DNA of 64,000 nucleotides, from NCBI RefSeq assembly GCF_004362715.1, contig NZ_SNYC01000003.1, positions 62,001 through 126,000 on the forward strand, in the 5' to 3' direction. This stretch comes from Pedobacter metabolipauper (GTDB lineage Bacteria > Bacteroidota > Bacteroidia > Sphingobacteriales > Sphingobacteriaceae). Shown here in pieces: positions 1 through 9,422 of this stretch (its first letter is position 1; the number at the start of each line of letters is the position of its first letter). The notes under the pieces were generated by a model. That model did not search any database. It saw only the letters and a list, made by a program, of their open reading frames with translations, and had not been told where the DNA came from. A program made the position numbers and the translations under genes.

Positions 1-1069
1 TCCCTTTTTCCTTAACATCTGTAGTTTGGGCATCAAAGGTCTGCCCGTATAATAGCGGGGTTTGACCATAGTTTGTACGTCCTAAATAACCATATAGCGA
101 CAGTGCATTGTCTGGATTAGACAGATTTAAGCTGGGTTTGGCATTGGCGCGGATGATGATCAGAAAATAGGAACTGAAGCCAAATACAACAAAAGTAAGG
201 CAGATCATGCCCAGGTTCAGGTTGTATAATTTATGTTTAACGGAATAATGGATGCCGAAGGCGATCAATCCAATAAGGAGGATAAAGAAGAACAGTGCCC
301 CAGAGCCAAAGTTTAGTCCGAGTGAGTTGACAAAGAACATGTCAAATTTAGCTGCAATTAATACAAAATATTGAATGATGACAAATTGAACAGCCGCCCA
401 GATCAATCCGGAAACAGCGAGTGCTTTAACAATGCCTGTTAAACTAATCTTATCAGTCTTTTTAAAATAATAGACCAGTACAACAGCAGGAATTGCCAGT
501 AAACTTAACAAGTGGGCACCAATGGATAAACCAATAATAAAAGCAATGAGCACCAGCCAGCGATCGTTTAAATTACTTTCCCATTTTAAAATAGCCCAAA
601 AAACAAGGGCAGTAAATAATATCGATAAGGAATACACCTCGGCCTCAACAGCTGAGAACCAAAACGTATCTGAAAAAGTAAAAGATAGCGCACCAACAAT
701 ACCGGTGGCAACAATAGCCAGTGTATCCGTTATGCTTTTTTTATCAGGATCATATAATTTAGAAGCGATCCTGGTGATGGTCCAATACAGGAACATGACC
801 GTAGCGGCACTAAAGATCACCGAACTAAAATTCATCCAGTAGGCTATTTTGGCCGTGTTGCCAATAGCCAGTAAAGAAAACAATTTCCCGATCATTAAAA
901 ACAATGGAGCGCCAGGCTGGTGACCAACCTGCATTTTAAAAGAAGCAGCAATGAACTCTCCGCAATCCCAGAAACTTAGGGTCGGCTCCATGGTCATCCA
1001 GTACACAAAGACGGCTACACCAAATAGTGCAAAGCCAGTCAGGTTATTGATCTTTTGATAGGATTTCAT
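1..1069 (-). CDS. DUF2723 family multi-pass membrane protein (N-terminal part, gene runs off the window)
   Basis: The reading frame is open from an ATG at 1069 down to base 1, so about 356 N-terminal residues are present and the C-terminus is outside the window. The protein opens with a short cytoplasmic stretch (MKSYQKINN) and a first membrane helix, followed by the WDCGEF and GHQPGAP motifs I associate with DUF2723 proteins of Bacteroidota. At least six further hydrophobic segments follow. Members are usually about 1000 residues long and resemble GT-C fold glycosyltransferases; their substrate is not established. The family call rests on recognised motifs. The role, lipid-linked sugar transfer at the inner membrane, is inference. 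Confidence 0.8.
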   Translation of the reverse strand, partial: MKSYQKINNLTGFALFGVAVFVYWMTMEPTLSFWDCGEFIAASFKMQVGHQPGAPLFLMIGKLFSLLAIGNTAKIAYWMNFSSVIFSAATVMFLYWTITRIASKLYDPDKKSITDTLAIVATGIVGALSFTFSDTFWFSAVEAEVYSLSILFTALVFWAILKWESNLNDRWLVLIAFIIGLSIGAHLLSLLAIPAVVLVYYFKKTDKISLTGIVKALAVSGLIWAAVQFVIIQYFVLIAAKFDMFFVNSLGLNFGSGALFFFILLIGLIAFGIHYSVKHKLYNLNLGMICLTFVVFGFSSYFLIIIRANAKPSLNLSNPDNALSLYGYLGRTNYGQTPLLYGQTFDAQTTDVKEKG

Positions 1070-1134
1070 ATTTTAAGGTTGGTTTAGGTTTAAACCAAAA
1101 ATACTTAAAACATTGAAAGTTAAGTTTTTGTAAA

Positions 1135-1161
1135 TGTTAAAGATTGTTAAAGAATGTTAAA
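1135..1161. repeat. Three TGTTAAA repeats at exact 10-bp spacing
   Basis: TGTTAAA starts at 1135, 1145 and 1155, one helical turn apart, about 65 bp upstream of the DUF2723 start codon. A GGTTTAAACC palindrome lies nearby at 1087-1096. The arrangement is what a bent-DNA element or a cooperative regulator site would look like. No function can be assigned from sequence alone. The rest of the 1070-1273 gap shows no gene. Confidence 0.5.
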
Positions 1162-1273
1162 ATTTAGAAAGATCAATGCAATGGCTAAGGATCGTATAAG
1201 GAATTGCGGCCTACCAGGCATGAAATTGCCAATGGCCGGTAAGGAATTGTTGATAACAATACTAAAAAAGCCG

Positions 1274-2455
1274 TTAATAATGTTGTACAATTTCAGCTTC
1301 AATGACTAGGTTACCCATGTTTTTAACCTGGGTAAAGATCAGGAATTTTAAATTATCAGCTTTGATCTTATACTTCTTAACCAGCGTCTCCGCTTTATCC
1401 GGATAACTCCTCACAATGACATTACCGATCAGATTTTTCTCTTTTTTTAAGTCACCCGTAGATATAATCCGGTTGATCTTAAAGATCCTGCCTGGAAATT
1501 CAGCTATGGTTACCGGCGAGGTATAGAGCTGGGTATTGTGATCCAGCTTTTCTAAATTATACCGGCTGGCAATCCGGTTAAAAGCACCGCTTTTTAATAG
1601 CGCGGTATCAGGTTCGTATAAATAACCAACAGGCATGCCTTGAATAAAGTGTACCTCTTCTTCCACTTCATCTTTAAAGAAGCTGAACTGCTTAACGGAT
1701 TGGTTTAGCGTTACCGCGACTATTTTTAAATGTGCTGCCGGTTCTTTTTCAATTATCCAGATCAGTTCTTTACATTCATTCTTTACACTAACGATATGTA
1801 TTTCAGAAACGTTTTTCAACTCTTTTAAACCGGCAGTAAGGTCCAAAAGGGGAGCTGTTTTTATCAGGATCCGGTCTGCCTTATCCAGCATCAGATCCAA
1901 ATGTTCAACCACATTTGGACTACAGTCTTTTAGCATGAATACTTTTCCGGTGTCACTTCTTCTGGCGGGATCAATGTAAATGGTATCAAAATACTCATTG
2001 GATTCTTTAAGAAAGGCAATACCATCTACAGCAAGAAAACGCATGTTCTTTTGTTGCAGGATGGAAGCATTGTGGGCGGCAATTTCAGAGAGGCTGGCAT
2101 TGATCTCACAATGAGTAACCTGTTCAATCCGTTTTGCAAAATATAAGCTATCTACACCAAAGCCCCCAGTTAAGTCTATTAAACGGTTTCCCCTGGCCAG
2201 GCCGGCTTTATAGGCCGCTGTTGTTTCTGAAGAGCATTGTTCAATAGAAAGTAAGGCTGGATAATAGATAAAGTCTTGTTTATACCAGGAAGGTAATTTC
2301 TTAGCTGCTTTATTCCGTGCAGCAATCTGATTGGCCAAATCTTTAGCTTCTACGTCCCTAAAAGGACTTTTTGCCATAGCAATCCTGTGAACATCATCAT
2401 TAACGTGTTTTTTGATGTAATCCTGAACTTCTTTATTTAAGATCTGCTTATTCAA
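1274..2455 (-). CDS. Class I SAM-dependent methyltransferase with THUMP-like C-terminal domain
   Basis: This 393-aa protein has a SAM-binding motif I (DLTGGFGVDSLYF) near residues 93-105 and an acidic motif with a downstream DPARR segment near residue 165. A C-terminal region matches the THUMP-like domain seen in Bacteroidota members of this family. The DPARR-type motif is common in RNA and protein methyltransferases, so an RNA substrate is plausible but not shown. Its start overlaps the stop region of the upstream aspartate kinase by 8 bp, indicating an operon with translational coupling. It appears full length. Confidence 0.8.
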   Translation of the reverse strand: MNKQILNKEVQDYIKKHVNDDVHRIAMAKSPFRDVEAKDLANQIAARNKAAKKLPSWYKQDFIYYPALLSIEQCSSETTAAYKAGLARGNRLIDLTGGFGVDSLYFAKRIEQVTHCEINASLSEIAAHNASILQQKNMRFLAVDGIAFLKESNEYFDTIYIDPARRSDTGKVFMLKDCSPNVVEHLDLMLDKADRILIKTAPLLDLTAGLKELKNVSEIHIVSVKNECKELIWIIEKEPAAHLKIVAVTLNQSVKQFSFFKDEVEEEVHFIQGMPVGYLYEPDTALLKSGAFNRIASRYNLEKLDHNTQLYTSPVTIAEFPGRIFKINRIISTGDLKKEKNLIGNVIVRSYPDKAETLVKKYKIKADNLKFLIFTQVKNMGNLVIEAEIVQHY

Positions 2456-3722
2456 TAGCTACCTTGTCCCTCATCACAATCTGGCAGGTATTCCTGCTTT
2501 TTACCTCTAGTAAAATATTCTTATTTATCGTAACCCGGTCTATGGTTTGCTGGTTATAATAACGTATGGTAACCAGTTCCAGCCCCGTATTATATTTAAC
2601 TTTAAATTGCTGCGACAGGTCTGCAATAAGTGCATCCAGCTTTTTAGCATCGTAATCAAAGCTTACAGAAAAGCTAATGGCAGAATTTAACATGGTATTG
2701 ATCTTTACCTTGTGCTTGTGGAACAAGTTGAAAATATCACTCAGGTTCTCTTCAATAATGAAAGAGAAGTCTTTCGGAAAAATAGAGATCAGGGCCTGGT
2801 TTACTTTAAAAATAAAGGAAGGCACGGGAAGATGGTTTTTTAAACCGGTTATATTCGTTCCCTCAGCTTCAGGCTGGATGAAAGATCGTACATATAAAGG
2901 TATATTCTTGTTTTGAATTGGTTTAATCGTTTTCGGATGGATGATCGTTGCCCCATAATAAGCAAGCTCAATCGCATCATGATAGGACAGTTGTGGAATC
3001 CTTTCCGTTTCATCAAACCACTTCGGGTCGGCATTTAAAACACCTGGTACATCTTTCCAAATGGTTAGTGCCGAGGCATTCAGACAGGCACAGAATATGG
3101 CAGCAGAATAATCAGAACCATCCCTGCCGAGGGTGGTCGTGAAATTTTCGCTGGTACTGCCAATAAAACCCTGGGTAACGCCAATGTTTCTCTCCAGCAT
3201 CGGAACCAGGTTCTTTTGGATGTCCTGCCCCGTCTTTTCCCAGTTTACCTGGCCTTCTTTGTAACTGTTGTCTGTATGAATAAAATTGCGGGCATCCAGC
3301 CAGATAGCCGGGCAACCAGAATCTTTTAAAAATGCGGCAATGATCTTTGTAGAAACAATCTCTCCGATAGAAACGATCTGGTCATAAATATAATCCGGTG
3401 CGTCTGTAGGTTCCTCTTCCAGGAGCCAGTCAATTTCAACAAAAGAATTGACGATCTCGTCGTAAATAGGGTGACTGGAATCGGGAAACAGATCCTGAAT
3501 AATGTTAAAGTGGAAAAGTTTAATCTCTTCAAAGATCTGCTGTACATCATCCTGTTCAAACAGATAAGCAGTAGTAAGCTCTTCCAGCCTATTGGTTATC
3601 TTGCCCATGGCAGAAATAACGATCAGTAGGCCTTCTTTTTTACAGTTGGTAATGATATTGGTAATGTTTCTTATACCCCCGGCATCCTTAACAGATGCAC
3701 CTCCAAATTTATATACTTCCAT
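2448..3722 (-). CDS. lysC: Aspartate kinase (monofunctional)
   Basis: The enzyme phosphorylates L-aspartate, the first step toward lysine, threonine and methionine. The 424-aa product starts with KFGGASV (canonical KFGG-S-V) and carries the GFIGS and TTLGRDGSDYSA motifs of the amino-acid kinase fold around residues 185-210. The last ~130 residues fit paired ACT-type regulatory domains. No homoserine dehydrogenase domain is fused. It is cotranscribed with the downstream methyltransferase, whose start overlaps its end. Ala in place of the usual Thr in KFGGTSV is a mild variation also seen in this phylum. Confidence 0.92.
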   Translation of the reverse strand: MEVYKFGGASVKDAGGIRNITNIITNCKKEGLLIVISAMGKITNRLEELTTAYLFEQDDVQQIFEEIKLFHFNIIQDLFPDSSHPIYDEIVNSFVEIDWLLEEEPTDAPDYIYDQIVSIGEIVSTKIIAAFLKDSGCPAIWLDARNFIHTDNSYKEGQVNWEKTGQDIQKNLVPMLERNIGVTQGFIGSTSENFTTTLGRDGSDYSAAIFCACLNASALTIWKDVPGVLNADPKWFDETERIPQLSYHDAIELAYYGATIIHPKTIKPIQNKNIPLYVRSFIQPEAEGTNITGLKNHLPVPSFIFKVNQALISIFPKDFSFIIEENLSDIFNLFHKHKVKINTMLNSAISFSVSFDYDAKKLDALIADLSQQFKVKYNTGLELVTIRYYNQQTIDRVTINKNILLEVKSRNTCQIVMRDKVAIE

Positions 3723-3776
3723 TAATTGGTTTGACTTAATAAAGAATTAGCTTTTAATCCTTTCATCTATTATGAA

Positions 3777-4265
3777 TTATATTTCTGTACCATTGGCGTT
3801 CAGCGCTAAAATTTGTTCTTTGGAGAAAGATGCATTTAACCAGCCCGATTCAATGTACGCAGAATATTTATTGTAAAAATTTATCGCCGGTTCATTCCAG
3901 TCCAGCACCTGCCAAACCATTCCATTGAAGTTTTTATCTTTCGCTTCCTGCATCACCCGTTCAAAAAGAATTTTACCAATCCCTTTTCCACGCTGATCTT
4001 CAGTTACGATAAAATCTTCAAGATACAGGCGACAGCCTTTCCAGGTAGAGTACCGGGTATAATACAATGCAAAGCCAACAATAACCTGGTCAATTTCAGC
4101 AACAAAAGCACTCCATACTGGTTGTACTCCAAAGCCGGCCTCAATAAACTCATCCAGGGAAACCGTTACTTCTTCCGGGGCTTTTTCGTATACCGCCAGT
4201 TCATGGATCAATTCCAGCAACCGTATACAATCTTGTTGCTCAGCAACTCTCAGGTTAATTTTCAT
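3777..4265 (-). CDS. GNAT family N-acetyltransferase
   Basis: The 162-aa protein begins MKINLRVAEQQD. It has the GNAT acetyl-CoA binding segment EDQRGKGIGKIL (R/Q-x-x-G-x-G) near residues 85-96 and the WQVLDWNEPAINFYNKY motif of the diamine-acetyltransferase-like subgroup near residue 120. I chose the ATG at 4265 because a longer open frame upstream only reads antisense to, or out of frame with, the YggS gene. With this start the two genes overlap by 11 bp, typical of coupled translation. The substrate is unknown; a polyamine or amine acceptor is a guess from subgroup similarity. Confidence 0.85.
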   Translation of the reverse strand: MKINLRVAEQQDCIRLLELIHELAVYEKAPEEVTVSLDEFIEAGFGVQPVWSAFVAEIDQVIVGFALYYTRYSTWKGCRLYLEDFIVTEDQRGKGIGKILFERVMQEAKDKNFNGMVWQVLDWNEPAINFYNKYSAYIESGWLNASFSKEQILALNANGTEI

Positions 4266-4950
4266 CTGCTTTGTAATGTTTGATCTTTCTTTTGCCAAAA
4301 ATATTACTGCCAATGCGTACCATCGTACTTCCAGCTTCAATAGCCAGCTTATAGTCGCCAGACATACCCATAGATACTTCTCTAAAAGAATCTTCTTTTC
4401 TGAAAAAGCTTGCTTTAATGCCGTCAAACAAAACCTTCAGCTCTGTAAATTCATCCCTGGTTTGTTTTTCAAGCGCGTTGTTACTGGCAATACCCATTAT
4501 TCCGGTTATGCGGATGTTCTTTAAAGCAGCAAACTCTTCAGAACGTAACAGTTCAATGGCTTCATCAAAGCCTAAGCCAAACTTGGTATCTTCATCAGCA
4601 ATATAGATCTGCAAAAGGCAATCGATAACCCTATTGTTCTTTGCTGCTTGCTTGTTAATCTCTATTAATAGTTTTAAGCTGTCAACAGATTGAATCAGCT
4701 TAACGAACGGAGCAATGTATTTTACTTTATTAGTTTGTAAGTGACCAATTAAATGCCACGCTATGTCTGCAGGAAGCTGTGCCTGCTTCTCTACCATTTC
4801 CTGTACAATATTCTCACCAAACACGCTTTGTCCGGCGTTATAGGCCTCAAGAATGGCATCCGCTTCCTGGTATTTTGATACAGCGATCAATTGCACCCCA
4901 GCCTGATCCAATTCGCTTTTATATTTTAATAAGTTGTCTGCTATACTCAT
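4255..4950 (-). CDS. YggS/PROSC family PLP homeostasis protein
   Basis: This 231-aa protein matches the pyridoxal-phosphate binding YggS/PLPBP family, a single alanine-racemase-like TIM barrel that buffers PLP and has no known catalytic activity. The PLP lysine lies in LIAVSKYQ near residue 26. FGENIVQE, WHLIGHLQTNK and the C-terminal MGMSGDYKLAIEAGSTMVRIG block that binds phosphate are all present. Length is normal. It is the first gene of a leftward unit with the overlapping GNAT gene and is divergent from the DUF4296 lipoprotein. Confidence 0.93.
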   Translation of the reverse strand: MSIADNLLKYKSELDQAGVQLIAVSKYQEADAILEAYNAGQSVFGENIVQEMVEKQAQLPADIAWHLIGHLQTNKVKYIAPFVKLIQSVDSLKLLIEINKQAAKNNRVIDCLLQIYIADEDTKFGLGFDEAIELLRSEEFAALKNIRITGIMGIASNNALEKQTRDEFTELKVLFDGIKASFFRKEDSFREVSMGMSGDYKLAIEAGSTMVRIGSNIFGKRKIKHYKADEN

Positions 4951-5021
4951 TTATCAGTATTTTTGGTAAAATTAACAACCTTAGCGAACTTTGTCTAAGA
5001 AATAATCATGTTTTAAGCAGA

Positions 5022-5618
5022 ATGAGAAAAATACTATATCTATACTTTATATTTTTGTTTGCTGCCGGATGTAAGCCTGGAGTACCTAAAGACATCATTC
5101 AGCCAGACCAAATGGCCTTGGTACTGAATGATATCCATGTGGTAGATGGTTATGTATCAAGCATTACAGCAATCGATTCTGCAAAACGTGTAGCGACAGC
5201 TTATTATAAAGGCATCTATAAAAAATTTAATATAGATTCTGCACTGTATAATAAGAGCATGGATTACTATTATACCAATCCAAGGCTGCTGGATGAGATC
5301 TATAGTAAAGTAACCAAAGGTTTAAACAAACAAAAGGCAACCATCATTAAATCCGATTCCTTATACAGTGCAAAAATGGCCAAAATGGCCAAACAAAAGA
5401 TTAAGGCAGACTCTTTGAAGAAAGCAACGGACAGCCTTAAGAAAGTGAAAGCTGTAAAGAAAGCAGATACCATTAAAAACGTTAAGAGCGCTAAGCTTAC
5501 TAAACAGCAAAAAACGCTCTTGTTGAAGAAAAGAACCGATTCGATTAAGCGTGCTGATTCATTAAAGCAGATCAAAAGATCGAAAAGAACAAGATTAAAT
5601 AGCGTAGCTACCAAATAA
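5022..5618 (+). CDS. DUF4296 domain lipoprotein with Lys/Ser-rich tail
   Basis: The 198-aa product begins MRKILYLYFIFLFAAGC, a signal peptide ending in a lipobox Cys at residue 17. Residues ~22-115 match the DUF4296 domain of Bacteroidota, of unknown function. The C-terminal half is highly charged with repeated DSLKK and ADSLK-type units and is probably helical. I chose the ATG at 5022 over a longer open frame from 4779 because only this start places the lipoprotein signal at the N-terminus, and the upstream part lies antisense to yggS. Only two bases separate it from mutS2, so they are likely cotranscribed. Confidence 0.8.
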   Translation: MRKILYLYFIFLFAAGCKPGVPKDIIQPDQMALVLNDIHVVDGYVSSITAIDSAKRVATAYYKGIYKKFNIDSALYNKSMDYYYTNPRLLDEIYSKVTKGLNKQKATIIKSDSLYSAKMAKMAKQKIKADSLKKATDSLKKVKAVKKADTIKNVKSAKLTKQQKTLLLKKRTDSIKRADSLKQIKRSKRTRLNSVATK

Positions 5619-5620
5619 AT

Positions 5621-7993
5621 ATGTTGTACCCCGAGAATTGTTTAGAGCGTTTAGGATTTAGTGAGATCAGGCAGCTTATTCACAAACATTGCTTAAGTCC
5701 GATGGGACAGCAGATGGTTGGTAAAATGCAGGTTATGACAAAGTTTGATCAGATCAATAAGTTTCTGAGACAAACCAATGAATTTAAAAGCATCCTGGAA
5801 AACCAGGAACCCCTTCAGATCAGTACCTTTTTTGATATTAAAAGCCTGGCTGATAAGATCCGTGTTGAAGGTACATACCTGGTAGAAGATGAGCTGCATC
5901 AAATGTATGCCTCCCTGCAAACCGTCTTTTCAGTACTCCGCTTTTTTGAAGAAAGAAAAGAAGTATATCCAAATCTGGAAGCATTATTTGAACATCTGCC
6001 GGTAGAAAAGAACATTCTTAAACGGATAGAATCTGTACTGGATCCAAAAGGAAAGATCAAGCCGAATGCATCATCAGCACTTCAAACCATCATTGCAGAT
6101 ATTGCAAAGGCAGAGCAGGATGTCCGTAAACGGATGGATTCTATTTACAAGCAGGCCATTAGCAACAATTGGGTAGCTGATGGAAGCTTAACCATTCGGG
6201 ATGGGCGGATGTGTATTCCGGTGCTTGCAGAGAACAAGCGTAAACTTAAAGGGTTTATTCATGATGAATCTGCCAGCGGACAAACTGTATACATTGAGCC
6301 TGAAGAAGTATTCTCACTCAATAATAAACTGCGCGACCTTGAATTTGACAAGCGCAGGGAGATCATTAAAATATTGATCGCACTAACCAACGATCTGCGG
6401 CCATACACACCGTTATTGTTATCTTACCACGGCTTTTTAACCAAACTGGACTTTGTGCGTGCAAAAGCACTTTTTGCAATAGAAATTGATGCAGATATGC
6501 CCATCCTGATCAGGGAGGCAAAAACAAAACTGGTCAATGCACATCATCCGCTGCTGTACCTTTCCTTTAAAGAAGATAAGAAAACTGTTGTTCCTTTAAA
6601 CTTTCACATCAATGAGAATTTAAGGATCGTACTCGTTTCCGGACCAAATGCCGGTGGTAAGTCGGTCTGCATGAAAACAGTTGGACTGCTGCAGCTGATG
6701 GTGCAATCCGGGCTGCTGATTCCGGTACATGAATCCAGTGAGGTAGGGATCTTTGAGCAAATCTTTGCAGACATTGGAGATGATCAGTCCATTGAAAGTG
6801 ATTTAAGTACCTACAGTGCCCACCTCACTAAAATGAGGTTCTTTGTGGCACATGCCACACCAAAATCATTGGTGCTGATTGATGAGTTTGGAACAGGTAC
6901 CGACCCTCAGTTTGGCGGACCGATGGCCGAAGCCGTATTGGAAGTGCTGAACAATAAGAAGGTAAGGGGAGTAATTACTACCCACTATTCCAACTTAAAA
7001 CTATTTGCCGGAAATACCCCCGGACTTGAAAATGCGTCCATGTTGTTTGATAATGACAAGATGAAGCCCATGTACGTGCTGGAGATCGGTAAGCCAGGAA
7101 GCTCATATGCGTTTGAAATTGCTCAGAATATAGGCCTGCAAAAAGAAGTACTGGACCTGGCAAGGGCAAAGACAGGAACCAATCAAAATCGGATAGACAG
7201 TTTATTGGTAGACCTAGAGCGGGAGAAAAAACAGATTTATGATACCAAGCTTAATCTTTCTAATCAGCAGAATAAAGTAAAAAACCTCGTTGCAGAGAAT
7301 GAAAAGTTAAAACTTTTCCTGGATGAAAACAGAAAGGTACTGATTAAAGAAGCGAAGCTTGAAGCCCAGGCAATCATTAAAAATGCGAATAAGCTTGTAG
7401 AAAATACAATTGCTGAAATAAAAGAGAATCAGGCAGATAAGGAGGTAACCAAACAACTGCGGCAGAACCTCCAAAAAGTGATGGTCCAAAACCACGTTAA
7501 AGAGGAGAAAAAACCGGAAGTGGTGATGCCGCTAAATACACCAATTGAAGTAGGCGACTGGGTACAACTGAATAACAGCGAAACTACCGGACAGGTGATG
7601 GAGATTAACCGGGATAATTTGGTGGTAGCCCTTGGTGATCTAAGATCTGTAATCAAGAAAAACAGGGTATATAAGATCAGCAACAAACAGGCAAAAAAAG
7701 CAATTCAGAACAACTCCTATACAGGGAGCATCTCTGAGGCTATCTCCAGCTTTAATGCAGAACTGGACCTTCGTGGCATGCGTGGAGAAAATGCACTGCA
7801 TGAAGTAGAGAAATACCTGGATAAATCTATTATGATGGGCTTTCCGTTCATCAAGATCATTCATGGTAAAGGAGACGGGATACTTAGAAAACTAATCCGG
7901 GAATACTTGAAAAAGTACAGCCAGGTAAACCGCGTAGAGGATGAACATGCAGACCGGGGAGGAGATGGGATCACTTATGTTTACTTTAACTAA
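5621..7993 (+). CDS. mutS2: Endonuclease MutS2 with C-terminal Smr domain
   Basis: This 790-aa protein shows the MutS-family ATPase core: Walker A SGPNAGGKS near residue 340, Walker B LVLIDEFGTGTDP near residue 420, and the STH-like ITTHYSNLK segment. A long charged coiled-coil stretch spans ~520-630. The C-terminal Smr domain (LDLRGMRGENA, IIHGKGDGILR) covers ~715-790. MutS2 lacks the mismatch-recognition domain and is linked to suppression of recombination and to rescue of collided ribosomes through Smr. Length is typical and it appears intact. Confidence 0.95.
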   Translation: MLYPENCLERLGFSEIRQLIHKHCLSPMGQQMVGKMQVMTKFDQINKFLRQTNEFKSILENQEPLQISTFFDIKSLADKIRVEGTYLVEDELHQMYASLQTVFSVLRFFEERKEVYPNLEALFEHLPVEKNILKRIESVLDPKGKIKPNASSALQTIIADIAKAEQDVRKRMDSIYKQAISNNWVADGSLTIRDGRMCIPVLAENKRKLKGFIHDESASGQTVYIEPEEVFSLNNKLRDLEFDKRREIIKILIALTNDLRPYTPLLLSYHGFLTKLDFVRAKALFAIEIDADMPILIREAKTKLVNAHHPLLYLSFKEDKKTVVPLNFHINENLRIVLVSGPNAGGKSVCMKTVGLLQLMVQSGLLIPVHESSEVGIFEQIFADIGDDQSIESDLSTYSAHLTKMRFFVAHATPKSLVLIDEFGTGTDPQFGGPMAEAVLEVLNNKKVRGVITTHYSNLKLFAGNTPGLENASMLFDNDKMKPMYVLEIGKPGSSYAFEIAQNIGLQKEVLDLARAKTGTNQNRIDSLLVDLEREKKQIYDTKLNLSNQQNKVKNLVAENEKLKLFLDENRKVLIKEAKLEAQAIIKNANKLVENTIAEIKENQADKEVTKQLRQNLQKVMVQNHVKEEKKPEVVMPLNTPIEVGDWVQLNNSETTGQVMEINRDNLVVALGDLRSVIKKNRVYKISNKQAKKAIQNNSYTGSISEAISSFNAELDLRGMRGENALHEVEKYLDKSIMMGFPFIKIIHGKGDGILRKLIREYLKKYSQVNRVEDEHADRGGDGITYVYFN

Positions 7994-8013
7994 GCGAATG
8001 TATTGGTGGCTAA

Positions 8014-8073
8014 TTTACCAGATATAATCATTGATCTGGTAAATAATGCAAACAGAGGATTTGATCTGATAAA
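8014..8073. promoter_or_regulatory. ATCTGRTAAA inverted plus direct repeats upstream of the sugar dehydrogenase gene
   Basis: TTTACCAGAT (8014-8023) is a perfect inverted copy of ATCTGGTAAA (8034-8043), separated by 10 nt. A near-identical direct copy follows at 8061-8073 (TTGATCTGATAAA versus TTGATCTGGTAAA at 8031-8043), 30 bp downstream. There is no T-run, so a terminator is less likely than an operator for the gene starting at 8115. A weak terminator for mutS2 remains possible. Confidence 0.4.
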
Positions 8074-8114
8074 CATAAAATGGTTTCAGGTGTTGTAAAT
8101 GAAACCCATGTCTT

Positions 8115-9203
8115 ATGAAAGCCTTTACACTAAGTCTTTTAGCGCTCGCCCTGATCTCAACATCCTGTAAAAAGAGTAAATCTAATGGAACAGTAGATCT
8201 TCCCAATGCAGAATTAAAAACACGGGTGGTCACTTCCGCATTAACGCTGCCATGGGAAATTATTTACGGGCCGGATAACCAGCTTTGGGTTACCGAACGG
8301 TCTGGAAAGATTAGCCGGGTAAATCCGGAGACCGGCGTCATTACTCCATTGCTCACCATCTCTGAGGTGGTATCAAATGGTGAAGGCGGATTATTGGGCA
8401 TGGCCTTAAATCCTGCTTTTAGTACCAATCCATGGGTTTATGTAGTATACAATTATGGAAGCACCTATCGCGAAAAGGTAGTTCGTTATACCTATACGAA
8501 TGGTACCTTAAATTCACCGTTTGTTATCCTTGATGGGATACCCGCATCAAGTATTCACAATGGCTCCCGGTTGCTCATTACCGCAGATCAGAAGTTGTTG
8601 ATTACCACAGGTGATGCAAGCAATGCGCCTAATGCACAGGATTTAAATTCTTTATCAGGTAAAATATTACGTGTAAATCTGGATGGTTCAATTCCGGCAG
8701 ACAATCCTACAGCAGGCAGCAGGGTATGGAGTTTCGGGCACAGGAATCCACAGGGGCTGGTGGAAGCCAATGGAAAGATCTATTCTTCAGAACATGGGCC
8801 AAATAATGACGATGAAGTTAATATTATACAGAAAGGCCGTAATTATGGATGGCCCAATGTAGAAGGGTATTGCAATGAAACCAATGAAAAAGGGTTTTGT
8901 ACCACTAATAATGTAGTAGAGCCGATTGTGGCCTGGACACCCACCATAGCTACCTGCGGCCTTACTTATTACAATTCTGATTATATACCCCAGTGGAAAA
9001 ACTCCCTGCTGCTGGTCAATTTAAAAGCGTCTAAACTGATCCAGCTTAAACTTAACGATGCCGGAACACAGGTGGCAGAAAGCACAGATTTTCTAGTCAA
9101 TGCGTTTGGCAGACTGAGGGCGATATGTCAATCACCAGAAGGAAAGATCTACATTGCAACCAGCAACGGAAATCAGGATCGGATCATTGAAATAGCAAAA
9201 TAG
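8115..9203 (+). CDS. PQQ-dependent sugar dehydrogenase (GSDH-like beta-propeller lipoprotein)
   Basis: The 362-aa product has a lipoprotein-type signal (MKAFTLSLLALALISTSC) and then a six-bladed propeller of the glucose/sorbosone dehydrogenase family. Recognisable blocks are LPWEI-YGPD-LWVTER, GEGGLLGMALNP, NGSRLLI, FGHRNPQGL, SSEHGPNNDDEVNII and RNYGWPN. Members oxidise aldose sugars using pyrroloquinoline quinone and Ca2+. No PQQ biosynthesis genes are in view, so the cofactor would have to be made elsewhere or scavenged. The family call is firm; the substrate is not. Confidence 0.87.
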   Translation: MKAFTLSLLALALISTSCKKSKSNGTVDLPNAELKTRVVTSALTLPWEIIYGPDNQLWVTERSGKISRVNPETGVITPLLTISEVVSNGEGGLLGMALNPAFSTNPWVYVVYNYGSTYREKVVRYTYTNGTLNSPFVILDGIPASSIHNGSRLLITADQKLLITTGDASNAPNAQDLNSLSGKILRVNLDGSIPADNPTAGSRVWSFGHRNPQGLVEANGKIYSSEHGPNNDDEVNIIQKGRNYGWPNVEGYCNETNEKGFCTTNNVVEPIVAWTPTIATCGLTYYNSDYIPQWKNSLLLVNLKASKLIQLKLNDAGTQVAESTDFLVNAFGRLRAICQSPEGKIYIATSNGNQDRIIEIAK

Positions 9204-9371
9204 CAGATAGTAGGATTAATTAAAAATCAGGGACTGAAGTCAGGATAATTTCTTTGATAGTTAATAGGTGAGTATAGGCAGGATTTGATTAGAAACAAAC
9301 TACAGCGGGCAATGGAACCAGAGATCGGATCATAAAATAGTCTGTTCAAATTATAGAAATAGCTAAATAAA

Positions 9372-9402
9372 TTGTTCTGTAAATTTTTAAATTTTAATTT
9401 AG
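9372..9402 (+). promoter_or_regulatory. Putative promoter for the CoA-transferase operon
   Basis: TTG at 9372-9374 is followed after 20 nt by TAATTTAG at 9395-9402, one mismatch from the Bacteroidota -7 element TAnnTTTG. The predicted start leaves a leader of roughly 15 nt before the ATG at 9423. This is a pattern match only. Confidence 0.4.
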
Positions 9403-9422
9403 CGACAAAATATAAAAACTGT

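Noticed and set aside
4779..5021. N-terminal extension of the DUF4296 lipoprotein
   Set aside because: The extension lies antisense to yggS and would bury the lipoprotein signal peptide inside the protein.
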